Shown here one piece after another: positions 1-9,678 of a DNA stretch of 42,683 bases (positions are counted from its first letter, which is position 1; every line of letters starts with the position of its first letter). The notes below the pieces were generated by a model. The model ran no database searches. It saw only the letters and a list, made by a program, of their open reading frames with translations, and had not been told where the DNA came from. Made by a program: the position numbers and the translations under genes. Source of the DNA: Bacteroidales bacterium UBA3663 (lineage in GTDB: Bacteria > Bacteroidota > Bacteroidia > Bacteroidales > UBA3663); the NCBI GenBank assembly GCA_002373755.1, contig DFJU01000074.1:1-42683 (forward strand), read 5' to 3'.

Positions 1-2688
1 GGGTACAGCATCAGGATGACTGTGAGTGAGAAGGGGACGAAGGAGCGCATCCCGATGGCGGTCGTATTGTTGCAGCCGCTGCGCATCGGCGCGCAGAGCG
101 ACTTGGACGGCAATGCCATGTTGTCCGACGTGCCGGAAGGCAACTACCGGCTTGAGGTCCACTACATCGGCTACCAGCCATACAATGTGTCGATTCTGCT
201 GAACAGAGACCTTAATCTCGACATCATCATGACGCCGCAGTCGCTGGCTTTGGGCGAAGTGACGGTCACGGCACGGCAGAACGTGTCGGGGCAGGCCACG
301 AGCAGCGTCATCGGACGTCAGGCCATAGACCACTTGCAGGCATCGTCGCTGGCCGACATCATGCAGCTCGTTCCGGGTCATGTGATGGGCAACAGCGACC
401 TCACATCGGCCGCAAATCTGCAATTGCGCACGCTGGTGAACAACAATACAAGCGCGTTCGGCGCGAGCATCGTGGTGGATGGAATGCCGATGTCGAACAA
501 CGGGGCAATGTCGCAGGGCGCGTTCAATGCGGCAGCCTTCACTGGCACCGACTTGCGCCAGGTGTCGGCCGATGACATTGCTGAGGTCGAGGTGGTGCGC
601 GGCATCCCGTCGGCCGAATATGGCGACTTGACGAGCGGCATGGTTGTCGTCCATTCAAAAGTCGGCGTCACGCCGTGGCAGTTCAAGGGCAAGCTGAACC
701 CTACGCTGATGAACTATTCGCTGGGCAAGGGCCTGAAGATGAAGCGCGCCGGCATCCTGAATTTCAGCCTCGACTATGCGCAGGCGTGGGGCGACCCTCG
801 GCAGAAGACGCGCTCGTTCCATCGCTACGCGGGCACCGTCGGACATGGTTTCGACATCGGCCGATGGCATTCGCAGACCAAGCTGCGCTTCATGTCGGCG
901 CGCGACTGGACCGGCAAAGACCCCGACGCCATTCAGGACGGCACCGAATCGAAGAGCACCAACACGACCTTCACGCTGACGCACAACGGCAAGATTTCGG
1001 CCGACAGGAAACTGGCGCGCAACGTGGCCTATACGGTCGGCCTTTCGCTCACGCAGAACGACAGCCGCACGACGTCGTATGTGAGCAATTCGACTGGCCT
1101 GCTGCCAATCATCACCGCCACCGAATCGGGCTACTACAGCGTGCCGTGGCAGACGCGTTCGTATTTGGCGACAGGAATCACCGAGGGCAGGCCGGGCAAC
1201 TTCTTCGCCAAGGTGAACGACACATTCTTCATCAAGGCAGGCAAGACGCGCCAGACGATAAAGGCCGGTGCCGAATACCGTTACGACTGGAACAGCGGCC
1301 GCGGCTACTACAATGCCGACGACAGCCTGCCGTTCAAGCCCAATTCCGACGGCCGTCCGCGAGCCTTCAGCGATGTGCCCGGACTGCACCAGATTTCGGC
1401 CTATGCCGAAGACCAGTTCCTGTGGAACATTACAAAGGTGAATGTGCTGCGCGTCATGGCGGGCGTCCGCTACACCGCGATGCAGCCCTTCGACGACGTC
1501 GCGACATCGGCCGTATCGCCCCGACTGAAAGCATCGTTGGCCGTCACCAAGTGGATGGAACTGCGCGGAGGCATCGGACTCAACTCCAAAACGCCCGGCT
1601 TGAACTACCTCTATCCCGACGCGAAATACAACGATGTGGTCGCCGCCAACTACATGCCGCAGGATGATGAAGCCGCACGGCTGCTGGTCTATCACACGCA
1701 GCGCTACGACGTCGAATATTCGCGCGGCATGAAGAACGCCACGACCACGAAGGTGGAGGGCGGCATCGACTTCAAGCTGCCCGGACAGCGCAAGTTGAGC
1801 ATCCTGGCCTACAGCGACCGCACGCCCGACGGTTTCGGAGCGAAGACCGAATATTTCACCTACACGACAGGCATCTACACGGCAGGGCAGGGCTTGGTCA
1901 TCGTGCCCGGACAGCCCACCACCGTTGACTACGCGAATCCGGCCGTCACCGTGCAGCACTTCATGACCACGGGAGCCATCGGCAATACGAGCGCGACGCG
2001 CAACCGTGGCATTGAGTACGACTTCGACTGCGGCAGGGTGCCGGTGCTGCACACGTCGTTCTTCGTGAGCGGCGCGTGGAGCGAGACGAAGACGTGGAGC
2101 AAGGACTTGAATGCCTCGTCGGTCAGTGCGGCACTGCTGCCAACCGCCTATTCGACCTACGGCACCACGCCGTTCAAGGTGGTTTATCCGTCGGGGCTGG
2201 ACTACTCGCGCTACCGCCGTTTCGTCTCGACGCTGCGGGCTGTGACCAACATTCCGGCACTGCGCATGGTGGCCTCGTTCACGGCACAGGCCATCTGGCA
2301 CAATTCGACCTACAGCTACGTGGCCGACAAGAACCCAATCGGCTGGATTGACGGCGACCTGGTGCGCCACGAGCTGACGTCGGACATGCTTGACGGCTAT
2401 CTCGGCATGGATGCGCGCTACTACGCGACTGCGCCGGCCGACCAGTCGAGCGTCGCAGTCAGCGATTTGGTTGTCAGGGCCTCGGACAACCAGCCGAGCG
2501 AGACGCCCGTCACGTGGAACACCTCGTTCCGCCTCACCAAGGAGCTGGGCAAGATGGGCGGCCTCTCGTTCTACGTCAACAACATGCTCTTCTACGAACC
2601 CTATCTGCACGGCAACAACACGCGCACGCTCACGCAGCGCAACACTGGCACATTCTCGTTCGGAGCCGAGCTTTCACTTAATCTGTAA
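1..2688 (+). CDS. TonB-dependent outer-membrane receptor, 5' end cut by window edge
   Basis: The reading frame is open from base 1, so the gene starts upstream and the ATG at 16 is internal. The visible start is a carboxypeptidase-regulatory-like beta-sandwich (residues about 1-75 from the ATG: a DGNAML turn, then PEGNYRLEVHYIGYQ), followed by the linker LALGEVTVTARQN. A plug domain follows (about 85-215: SLADIMQLVPGH, VVDGMPMSNN, VEVVRGIPSAEYGDLTSG), then a long beta-barrel to a C-terminus ending in an aromatic/Leu strand (FSFGAELSLNL). This is the architecture of TonB-driven importers of Bacteroidota. It has no SusD partner; the next gene is a DUF4876 lipoprotein that starts at the very next base after the stop. 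The substrate is unknown: the domain order is clear, the cargo is not. The signal peptide must lie outside the window. Confidence 0.95.
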   Translation, partial: GYSIRMTVSEKGTKERIPMAVVLLQPLRIGAQSDLDGNAMLSDVPEGNYRLEVHYIGYQPYNVSILLNRDLNLDIIMTPQSLALGEVTVTARQNVSGQATSSVIGRQAIDHLQASSLADIMQLVPGHVMGNSDLTSAANLQLRTLVNNNTSAFGASIVVDGMPMSNNGAMSQGAFNAAAFTGTDLRQVSADDIAEVEVVRGIPSAEYGDLTSGMVVVHSKVGVTPWQFKGKLNPTLMNYSLGKGLKMKRAGILNFSLDYAQAWGDPRQKTRSFHRYAGTVGHGFDIGRWHSQTKLRFMSARDWTGKDPDAIQDGTESKSTNTTFTLTHNGKISADRKLARNVAYTVGLSLTQNDSRTTSYVSNSTGLLPIITATESGYYSVPWQTRSYLATGITEGRPGNFFAKVNDTFFIKAGKTRQTIKAGAEYRYDWNSGRGYYNADDSLPFKPNSDGRPRAFSDVPGLHQISAYAEDQFLWNITKVNVLRVMAGVRYTAMQPFDDVATSAVSPRLKASLAVTKWMELRGGIGLNSKTPGLNYLYPDAKYNDVVAANYMPQDDEAARLLVYHTQRYDVEYSRGMKNATTTKVEGGIDFKLPGQRKLSILAYSDRTPDGFGAKTEYFTYTTGIYTAGQGLVIVPGQPTTVDYANPAVTVQHFMTTGAIGNTSATRNRGIEYDFDCGRVPVLHTSFFVSGAWSETKTWSKDLNASSVSAALLPTAYSTYGTTPFKVVYPSGLDYSRYRRFVSTLRAVTNIPALRMVASFTAQAIWHNSTYSYVADKNPIGWIDGDLVRHELTSDMLDGYLGMDARYYATAPADQSSVAVSDLVVRASDNQPSETPVTWNTSFRLTKELGKMGGLSFYVNNMLFYEPYLHGNNTRTLTQRNTGTFSFGAELSLNL

Positions 2689-3885
2689 ATGGTTATGAGA
2701 CAGATATATAATCGTCTTTTGCCGAGCTTTTTGCCGATGGCTTTGCTGCTCGGTGCGTGTGTCGATATGTCCGATGTCACCCGTCCGCTCACGGTGCAGG
2801 TGCAGGTGCTTCCGCCCGACGGGATGGCCGACGTCTGCGACTTGGGCGGACGTACCGTTGTGATGTCGTTGAGCGACACCTCATTCACCGCCGTGACCGA
2901 CGACGGCGGCATTGCCACGTTCGCCGACATCGCGCCCGACATCTACGATATTTCCGTGTCGTGGAAAGTTTCCACGTTGGACTATCTTTACACCGTTTCG
3001 GGCAGTCAGAACAGCCAGCTTGTGGCCGATGCCACCCTGCTGCAACTCACTACGCGAATGGTGATGGCCAGCAACATCGTCATCGGCAAGATTGCATCGT
3101 CCGGAAGCAAAGATCAGAACAACCGCACCTATCAGGCCGGAAAATACGTCGAACTCTACAACCAGAGCGACGAGGCAGTCGATTTCGCCGGACTTTACAT
3201 CGGCCTGCTCGACAGCGAAAGTTCGCAGCCCTACACGTTGGCCAATCTGGCGAACGACCATCCCGACTCAATCCTCGTGAAGCAGATTTTCCGGATTCCG
3301 GCCGACGAGCCTTACCTCGTCCAGCCCGGAGGCACTGTGCTGCTGGTCAACAGTGCGGTCGATCACAGCGACGTGAGCGAGTACGAATACGACCTCACCG
3401 AGGCCGACTTCGAGGCCAAGGATGCATCGGGCACTTACCAGAACAATCCCGACGTGCCTGCGTTGGAGAACGTCTTTTCGCACCTGTCGGGCTCATCGAA
3501 CATGAACCTCGTGCAGGGCGGGCCTTGCGGCGTCGTCATTTTCCGCACCGACATCGACGTGACCGCCTTGCCGCGCACCTACGCCTACGGCAAGACCAAG
3601 GGAAGCCAGTGGCTGCTGCTGCCGGTTGACGTCATTCTGGACGGCGTCGATTACCTGCACAACAAGGTCACGGGCGTCGATGCAGGCACCAAGCGTCTGC
3701 CCGATGCGGTCGATGCCGGCTACACGTACATCAACGCCATCAGCGGCAAGTCGGGCGAGGTCGTCTATCGCCGCACGGCTTCGGTGACGGCTGACGGCCG
3801 CATCATCCTCGAAGATACGAACAATTCGAGCAACGATTTCCAGATTTCCACCACCATTGCACCACGCCAGTATGATAATGAATAA
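2689..3885 (+). CDS. DUF4876-type surface lipoprotein
   Basis: This 398-residue protein begins with a lipoprotein signal, hydrophobic stretch PMALLLGAC with the lipidated Cys at residue 24. After it comes a short Ig-like or carboxypeptidase-regulatory-like domain (about 30-100, with DDGGIATFADIAPDIYDISV). A domain resembling a lamin-tail fold follows (about 125-290: KYVELYNQSDEAVDFAGLYIG, then PGGTVLLVNSA). I assign DUF4876 from memory of the family. The start abuts the receptor stop with no gap, and its 3' end overlaps the next gene, so all three are translationally linked. By position it takes the place that SusD takes in starch-type systems, so a ligand-capturing lid or receptor accessory role is a reasonable inference, not shown by the sequence. 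Confidence 0.85.
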   Translation: MVMRQIYNRLLPSFLPMALLLGACVDMSDVTRPLTVQVQVLPPDGMADVCDLGGRTVVMSLSDTSFTAVTDDGGIATFADIAPDIYDISVSWKVSTLDYLYTVSGSQNSQLVADATLLQLTTRMVMASNIVIGKIASSGSKDQNNRTYQAGKYVELYNQSDEAVDFAGLYIGLLDSESSQPYTLANLANDHPDSILVKQIFRIPADEPYLVQPGGTVLLVNSAVDHSDVSEYEYDLTEADFEAKDASGTYQNNPDVPALENVFSHLSGSSNMNLVQGGPCGVVIFRTDIDVTALPRTYAYGKTKGSQWLLLPVDVILDGVDYLHNKVTGVDAGTKRLPDAVDAGYTYINAISGKSGEVVYRRTASVTADGRIILEDTNNSSNDFQISTTIAPRQYDNE

Positions 3886-5428
3886 GAAAATCCTGCCCGC
3901 CGTTATTCTCCTTTCTTGCGGCCGATGCCTTTCGGCGCAGGAGCCAGCGGCCACCCTCACCGACTGGTCGTCCTACCGGCTGATGGACGCTGTGCAGACC
4001 CTCCGCCGCACGCACAACGCGGCGGCATTGTCGGTCGATACATTCGCTACGCGAGGTTTCGCGCAGTTCGGTTTTGTCCATTCGGCCGATGGTTTCCACC
4101 GCGTGCAGGAGGGGACGGGCGGCAATGCGCTGCATTTCCAGACCGAGCGTTACCAGAGCATCGGACAGAAACTGGTGGCCTATGGCCGGTTCGACTTCGA
4201 CTACGGCCACGTCAGGAACCGCGCCTGGTGCGACGTGCGCAATGCCTACGACGGCAACCCGTATTTCGCCGGCAGCAGCGTGGCCGGCAGCTACGACAAC
4301 ATGGACTTCAGCCTCACGGCGGCGTTGGGCACGGTCGAGTTTTCTGGCTGGCGCTTCGGCGGACAGCTGGACTACGGCGTGGGCGACTTGAGCCGTCTGC
4401 GTGACCCGCGTTCGCGTTCGGAGATGCTCGACTACCGCATTGCGCCGTCGGTGAGCTACAGCGTTGGCCGTCAGACCATTGGCATCGATGCGCACTACCG
4501 CCGCCGCAAGGAGAAGATGCCGACGCTCACCACCGTGCAGTCCGATCCGAACCTGGTCTATTACCTCATGTCGGGCATGGAGAACGTGAGCGGAACGGTG
4601 GGCGGCTACAGCAGTTTTTCGCGCGAATGGGTGAACCATGAGTTCGGCGGCGGCGTGACCTACGATTATCGCCGCACCGGTTTCTCGACCACCGATGCCG
4701 TCAGCCTGAGCCGTGGCGCGGAGGATGCTTTCGGCCAATACAAGTACGAGCCGGGCCGCTTCTTCGACTACACCTATGCCGCACAGAGCCTGAACCGCTG
4801 GAGCATCGGCCGCAAGCTGCACAGCCTGGACGTCGAGGTCGTGGCGCGGCAAGCCTATGCCGACGAATACCGCCAGTCGCTCGTCATCGAGAAAGATGCC
4901 GCAACAGGCTACAACACATATAGTTACACGCGCCTGCTCACCTACAGGAAACGCTATCAGGTGGAGACGCTCGACGCCACATTGCGCTATCAGCTGCACT
5001 TCCTCGGCGACGTGGGCGAGCGCGGCTTCGTCGGTGTGTCGGCCAATGTCACATCGTCGGCCAACAAGCACGTGCTGCCCGAGTCAAAACTGCATCATGC
5101 GCGGCTTGACGTTGCGGCCGATGGCGGTGCCTCGTGGATCGGCGGCCGTCTGTGGGTTGAGGCCGATGCCGGCTACAGCCCGTCGCTGAGGGCTTCGCTT
5201 TCGTTGGCCGATGCCACAACGCCTTATGCCACCGGAGTCTTGCTGCCCGACCTGGATTGCTACGCGGCCGACTATTGGCACTGCGGCATCCGTTGCACAT
5301 GGCATTTCACGCTGTCCATCAAGGGATTGCGCTCCATGTGGTACGTCGGCGGCTCATACAGGCACCTTGACGCATCGACCTCGGCCACGAACGACGCCTT
5401 TGGCCTCACCGTCGGACTTTTCAACTGA
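3872..5428 (+). CDS. DUF6850-like outer-membrane beta-barrel protein
   Basis: The start is taken as ATG 3872, which overlaps the lipoprotein gene by 14 bases; ATG 3878 is equally possible. The longer frame from 3857 would place extra residues before the signal peptide. The predicted protein has about 518 residues with the signal peptide MIMNKKILPAVILLSCGRCLSAQ, then alternating aromatic beta-strands typical of an outer-membrane barrel, ending in AFGLTVGLFN. I recognise the family as the DUF6850-type barrel that commonly accompanies a TonB receptor and DUF4876 protein. Its position as third gene of an overlapping set suggests a second pore or barrel of the same machine. No enzymatic motif is visible. 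Confidence 0.8.
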   Translation: MIMNKKILPAVILLSCGRCLSAQEPAATLTDWSSYRLMDAVQTLRRTHNAAALSVDTFATRGFAQFGFVHSADGFHRVQEGTGGNALHFQTERYQSIGQKLVAYGRFDFDYGHVRNRAWCDVRNAYDGNPYFAGSSVAGSYDNMDFSLTAALGTVEFSGWRFGGQLDYGVGDLSRLRDPRSRSEMLDYRIAPSVSYSVGRQTIGIDAHYRRRKEKMPTLTTVQSDPNLVYYLMSGMENVSGTVGGYSSFSREWVNHEFGGGVTYDYRRTGFSTTDAVSLSRGAEDAFGQYKYEPGRFFDYTYAAQSLNRWSIGRKLHSLDVEVVARQAYADEYRQSLVIEKDAATGYNTYSYTRLLTYRKRYQVETLDATLRYQLHFLGDVGERGFVGVSANVTSSANKHVLPESKLHHARLDVAADGGASWIGGRLWVEADAGYSPSLRASLSLADATTPYATGVLLPDLDCYAADYWHCGIRCTWHFTLSIKGLRSMWYVGGSYRHLDASTSATNDAFGLTVGLFN

Positions 5429-5459
5429 TTTTTTTTATTTGCAAACCATTAAAAAATAG

Positions 5460-6587
5460 ATGATTATGATGAGAATTTCTACTTCAAGATGGCTGGCACT
5501 TTCAGCCGCAATGGTAATCGCATCGGCCGACGTCATGGCTGGCGACGGAACACAGGCATCGCCCTACACCGTGAGCGAACTGCTCGCGCAGAAGGAGGCA
5601 TTGGCCGCATCGAAAGACTCGCTTGGCGCATCGAACGTCGTCTGGGTGAAGGCCGACCTGAAGGGCCTGGGCGAGGATGGCGCATCGGCCGAAAACAGCA
5701 GCGATGTTGCAGCCGCACTGTTCGGCGATGCCGATGCCACGTTCGTGGGCTACAGCGACCAGATTTTGGGAGGTTTGGCATTGGCCGACCTGACCAACAC
5801 GACCGATTTGCTCATCGCGCTGAACTACCAGAAGGGCGGACAGCCGTCGGGCAATGTCGAGTATGCGAGCATCAAGGGCGAACCGACCAACGAGCTGCAC
5901 TTCTCGCTCGTTGAGGTGCAGGGTGCGTTGTCGCTGACAATCAACGGCTTGCTCGGCTACCACATTGCCAGCGGCTACCGCATTCCGGCCAATGTCATCG
6001 CCGTCAAGGTGGGTGCCGGATATTCGGCCTCAAAGGGTGCCTACGTCAACTATACGAATTTCGATGGCAACGATGCCGACGTCCACAACACGCCGAAGGA
6101 CTGGGCTTGCGTCCTGATGGCGCAGTCCGGCACCTACGACTTCGCCCTGACCGCCGGATTGTATGAGCAGGCCATGAGCAACGGCAACGGCATGAGCGCA
6201 GGCACACAGGCTGGCCTGAATGCCGGCACAACCAAGAACCGCACCCGTCTTGCCTTTGTGAACGACGGCAGCAAGGCCGGCTTCGAGCGCAACAGCGACG
6301 AGAACTGCACCGTGACGTTGGCCAACAAGAGCGACGTCTATCTGCAAGTCAGCTCGTTGGCCACCAACTTTACGGGCAACTTCGCTTGGGAGACCGAGGC
6401 CAAGGACTGGATTACGTGGGGCGGCGGCCAATACGGCGACTTCCACAGCACGACCGGCATCGAGGCTGTCGGCGATGGGGTTGCGGCCAATGCGACATCG
6501 GCCATAATCGACCTGAACGGTCGCGTAGCCGCAAAGGCAGTCCGCGGCTTCAATGTCGTCGGCCATAAGGTCGTCTTCAACAAGTAA
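5460..6587 (+). CDS. Secreted DUF6359-like (OB-fold) protein
   Basis: 375 residues with signal peptide (MMRISTSRWLALSAAMVIASADVMA, cleavage near residue 27). The mature start DGTQASPYTVSELLAQKEA matches the opening of DUF6359 OB-fold domains of Bacteroidota, followed by VWVKADLKGLG. The C-terminal end (IDLNGRVAAKAVRGFNVVGHKVVFNK overall pattern, residues about 350-375) resembles the short sorting-type tail common on secreted Bacteroidales proteins, where a DLxGRxVAKAVKG motif precedes a final basic strand. It lies 31 bases after the barrel gene and 12 before the metalloprotease. Likely exported to the surface or periplasm as the soluble partner of the system; the specific function is unknown. 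Confidence 0.75.
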   Translation: MIMMRISTSRWLALSAAMVIASADVMAGDGTQASPYTVSELLAQKEALAASKDSLGASNVVWVKADLKGLGEDGASAENSSDVAAALFGDADATFVGYSDQILGGLALADLTNTTDLLIALNYQKGGQPSGNVEYASIKGEPTNELHFSLVEVQGALSLTINGLLGYHIASGYRIPANVIAVKVGAGYSASKGAYVNYTNFDGNDADVHNTPKDWACVLMAQSGTYDFALTAGLYEQAMSNGNGMSAGTQAGLNAGTTKNRTRLAFVNDGSKAGFERNSDENCTVTLANKSDVYLQVSSLATNFTGNFAWETEAKDWITWGGGQYGDFHSTTGIEAVGDGVAANATSAIIDLNGRVAAKAVRGFNVVGHKVVFNK

Positions 6588-6599
6588 AACATAAGTCCA

Positions 6600-9101
6600 A
6601 TGAAGAAAACACTTTTCGTAATTCTGGCAGCCTTGACGCTGCTGCCCGAACCGGCAGAGGCAGGTCTGCTGTTTTGGAAGAAGAAGAAACAGCCGGCCAA
6701 GACCGAGGCATCGGCCAAGCCGAAGAAGAAGGAGGTGCGCCCTGAGGCCAAGCAGGGACTGTTCAATGTGCAGTTCTACAAGGACGAATGGTATTTCCAG
6801 ATTCCCGATTCGCTGCTGGGCCGTCCGTTCCTCTCGACTACGCGGTTTGTGGCCACGCCGGTCGAACTCGGCGTCTATGGCGGCGAGCTGGTGAACAGCC
6901 ACGTGCTCTACTGGGAGTTGCAGGACAAGAAGCTCATGCTCAGGGCTTTGGCCTACGATGCGTCGGCCGACAGCACTTCTCAGATTTACCGCGCGCTGGT
7001 GGCATCGACCGAGACCCCGATTGTCGCTGCTTTCAAGCTGGACAGCATCGGCACCAAGACCGTGAGCGACACCATTCCGGCCGACAGCGTTGCCGGCACA
7101 CCGCAGCGCATCAGCAAGCACACGTGCTACAGCATCAAGGTGACCGACTTCCTGCGCGGCGACAACGTAGTGACGGGCATCGGCACCGAAAAGCTGAAGC
7201 GCTACGCGGCCGGAGCCATCCGCGCCGAACAGAGCTACATCAAGTCGGTGCGCACATATCCGATTAACACCGAGGTGCAGACCGTCAAGACCTATGCGGC
7301 CAATGCTGCCAACCAGAAGAGCGTGGCAGGCCGCCTGACGGGACTGATGACGTTCAGCCTGAACACGTCGTTCGTCATGCTGCCCAAGGAGCCGATGCGT
7401 CCGCGCTACTCCGATTCGCGTGTGGGCTATTTCCTCGAAAGCCACCGCGAGTACAACGACGAGCAGCAGATGGTGCGCCGCCGCGACATGGTTGCGCGCT
7501 GGCGTCTGGAGCCGAAGTGCGCAGAAGACGTCGAACGTATGCGCCGCGGCGAACTCGTCGAGCCTAAGAAGCCCATCGTCTATTACATCGACCCCGCAAC
7601 GCCGAAGCAGTGGCGTCCGTACCTCATCCAGGGCATCAACGACTGGAATGCCGCCTTCGAGCAGGCCGGCTGGAAGAATGCCATCCGAGGCGAGGAGTGG
7701 CCAGAAAATGCCGACTCGTTGGGCATGAGCCTCGAGGATGCGCGCTACTCCGTCGTCCGCTATTTGGCATCGCCCATCTCCAACGCCTACGGCCCGCGCA
7801 TCAGCGACCCGCGTTCGGGCGAAATCATCGAAACGCACATCGGCTGGTACCACAACGTGATGCAGCTCATCCACGACTGGTATATGATTCAGGCCGGCGT
7901 GAATGACCCGCGTGCCCGCACCATGCGCTTCGACGACGAACTGATGGGCGAACTCATCCGCTTCGTCAGCAGCCACGAGGTCGGCCACACGCTCGGCCTG
8001 CGTCACAACATGGGGGCATCGTCGGCAACTCCGGTCGATAGCCTGCGCGACAAGGCTTGGGTCGAGGCAAACGGCCACACGGCAAGCATCATGGACTATG
8101 CGCGCTTCAACTACGTGGCTCAACCGGAGGACAACATCGGACCTGCCGGCATCTTCCCGCGCATAAACACCTACGACAAGTGGGCCATCGAGTGGGGCTA
8201 CCGCTATTTCCCCGACGTCGTGGCCGATTCTGCCGGAGGTGAGGCGGCTCGCCTTGCTGCGGCCAATGAGGAGCGTCTGATCCTGAACCGGATGACCATC
8301 GAGAAACTGGCCCAGAGCCGCCGCTACTGGTTTGGCGGTGAGGGCCACGACAACGACCCGTTGGCCCAGACCGAAGACCTCGGCGACGACCAGATGCGCG
8401 CCAACGAATATGGCATCAGGAATCTGAAGCGGATTGTCGGCCAACTGCCCGAATGGACCAGCGAGGAGGGCGACTTGAACGAGAATCTGGAGCAGCTTTA
8501 CACCGGCGTCGTCGGTCAGCTGCGCCGCTACGTGGGTCACGTGAACGGCAACATCTGCGGCCTCTATCACAACTACAAGAGTGTCGAGCAGGAGGGTGCC
8601 GTCTATGTGCCGGAGGAGAAGGCGCGCATGAAGCGGGCCATGAAGTGGCTCGACGAACAGATTCTTACCGAACCGACTTGGATTATCGAGCCGGACTATC
8701 TGCGCCGTCTGACCCGCGACCCGCAGCTCTATGTCCGTCCGTTGGCCGACATGGCCGTCGCGACGCTCTGTTCGGCAACCACCTTCGGCCGCGTAGTGAC
8801 TTTCAGCACGGCCGATGGAACCTACCAGCCGGCCGACTACGTGAACGACATCGTCCAGATGTTCTTCCGCGAGGCATCGTCCGGCCAGAAGCTGAGCCGC
8901 TGGCGCCGTCACATTCAGGTGCAGGCCGTGCAGCGCCTGTTGCGGTCGTGGGGCATGACCATGAGCGAAGATTCGCACGCATACGTCACGATGGCGTTGC
9001 AGCAGATTCAGCAGCGCGTCCGCAATGCCGGCGGTGATGCCGCCACCCGTGCTCACTACAAGGACATCGACATGCAGATTACCAGCGCGTTTGAAAATTG
9101 A
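6600..9101 (+). CDS. Secreted zinc-dependent metalloprotease (DUF5117/DUF5118 type)
   Basis: 833 residues. A signal peptide (MKKTLFVILAALTLLPEPAEA) is followed by a Lys-rich linker (residues 24-45), then the family-typical start GLFNVQFYKDEWYFQIPDSLLGR. The zinc site HEVGHTLGLRH lies at about 459-469: two His plus catalytic Glu in HExxH, third ligand His 469, a metzincin-like HExxHxxGxxH. A long C-terminal region follows. Lengths near 800 residues are usual for this group of Bacteroidota proteases. It is the last gene of the five-gene unit and ends just before a strong hairpin. Probable role: cleaving a protein or peptide substrate at the cell surface, supplying or processing the cargo of the upstream receptor (inference). 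Confidence 0.88.
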   Translation: MKKTLFVILAALTLLPEPAEAGLLFWKKKKQPAKTEASAKPKKKEVRPEAKQGLFNVQFYKDEWYFQIPDSLLGRPFLSTTRFVATPVELGVYGGELVNSHVLYWELQDKKLMLRALAYDASADSTSQIYRALVASTETPIVAAFKLDSIGTKTVSDTIPADSVAGTPQRISKHTCYSIKVTDFLRGDNVVTGIGTEKLKRYAAGAIRAEQSYIKSVRTYPINTEVQTVKTYAANAANQKSVAGRLTGLMTFSLNTSFVMLPKEPMRPRYSDSRVGYFLESHREYNDEQQMVRRRDMVARWRLEPKCAEDVERMRRGELVEPKKPIVYYIDPATPKQWRPYLIQGINDWNAAFEQAGWKNAIRGEEWPENADSLGMSLEDARYSVVRYLASPISNAYGPRISDPRSGEIIETHIGWYHNVMQLIHDWYMIQAGVNDPRARTMRFDDELMGELIRFVSSHEVGHTLGLRHNMGASSATPVDSLRDKAWVEANGHTASIMDYARFNYVAQPEDNIGPAGIFPRINTYDKWAIEWGYRYFPDVVADSAGGEAARLAAANEERLILNRMTIEKLAQSRRYWFGGEGHDNDPLAQTEDLGDDQMRANEYGIRNLKRIVGQLPEWTSEEGDLNENLEQLYTGVVGQLRRYVGHVNGNICGLYHNYKSVEQEGAVYVPEEKARMKRAMKWLDEQILTEPTWIIEPDYLRRLTRDPQLYVRPLADMAVATLCSATTFGRVVTFSTADGTYQPADYVNDIVQMFFREASSGQKLSRWRRHIQVQAVQRLLRSWGMTMSEDSHAYVTMALQQIQQRVRNAGGDAATRAHYKDIDMQITSAFEN

Positions 9102-9130
9102 TTCGGCCGCTGTGCATCACACAACAAAGG

Positions 9131-9160
9131 AGCCTCGGATTCAATCGCGAATCCGAGGCT
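9131..9160. terminator. Bidirectional hairpin terminator between convergent genes
   Basis: A perfect 12-bp inverted repeat (9131-9142 with 9149-9160) encloses the 6-base loop AATCGC. It lies 30 bases after the metalloprotease stop and 42 before the end of the convergent small gene. There is no long T-run on either side, which is common for Bacteroidota terminators. Confidence 0.8.
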
Positions 9161-9201
9161 CTACCACTAATTACTTGAATTTATAATATGAAAACGGAGC
9201 T

Positions 9202-9678
9202 TTAGAAGTTGTCGTTGTTGTCGCCGAAGCCGCCGCCTTGACGCTGGCCGCCTCTTTGTCCGCCCTGACCTTGACGCTGTCCGCCGAAACGCATCATGAC
9301 GCTGCGGTCAACCTTCTTCTCGAGATATGCGATGTAGGTCTCGTCGCCAATCAAAGCGCGCAGTTCCTTGCGGTATTGTGCAGTGAAGGCTTCGCGCTTT
9401 TCCTGCATTGCCTTGCGTGCCTCTTCGCTCATTTTCTGGCCTTTTTCAGGACGTGCGTTCTTCATCATTTCCTTCTGTTCGGCCTGCTTGCTTTCTTGCA
9501 GCTCGTAAATTTTCTTCAACACTGCATCGTCGATGCCCATGTGGTTGATGATGGCGGTATCGACCACGGCATCCATCATGCGCGGGCCGCGTTGGCCACC
9601 CTGGCGCTGGTTGTTTTGAGCGATTGCGCTGAAGCACATTGTGAGGCAGATGCCTGCAAGGATTACAATCTTTTTCAT
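9202..9678 (-). CDS. Small secreted Gln/Gly/Arg-rich protein (DUF4890-like)
   Basis: 158 residues with signal peptide MKKIVILAGICLTMCFSAIAQ. The middle part (about 40-125) is helical and highly charged, with DAVLKKIYELQESKQAEQKEM and ALIGDETYIAYLEKK. The ends are low-complexity GGQRxG repeats. The helical core recalls Spy/CpxP-like periplasmic proteins that count LTxxQ-type helices, and DUF4890-type proteins of Bacteroidota; I am not sure of the exact family. It is monocistronic, convergent with the metalloprotease gene, and divergent from rpsP across a 270-base intergenic region. Confidence 0.8.
   Translation of the reverse strand: MKKIVILAGICLTMCFSAIAQNNQRQGGQRGPRMMDAVVDTAIINHMGIDDAVLKKIYELQESKQAEQKEMMKNARPEKGQKMSEEARKAMQEKREAFTAQYRKELRALIGDETYIAYLEKKVDRSVMMRFGGQRQGQGGQRGGQRQGGGFGDNNDNF

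Noticed and set aside
655..2610. A 651-codon minus-strand frame opposite the TonB receptor
   Set aside because: Same cause; the receptor frame shows plug and barrel motifs throughout.
3803..5071. A 422-codon minus-strand frame opposite the DUF6850-like gene
   Set aside because: Shadow of the barrel gene; no start context, no domain, and it crosses the boundary of two plus genes.
6030..9056. A 1008-codon open frame on the minus strand, antisense to the DUF6359-like and metalloprotease genes
   Set aside because: The plus-strand genes have signal peptides, a zinc site and family likeness; the antisense product is Val/Ala/His-rich without domains. GC-rich codon bias that avoids TTA, CTA and TCA in the sense frame opens the antisense frame.
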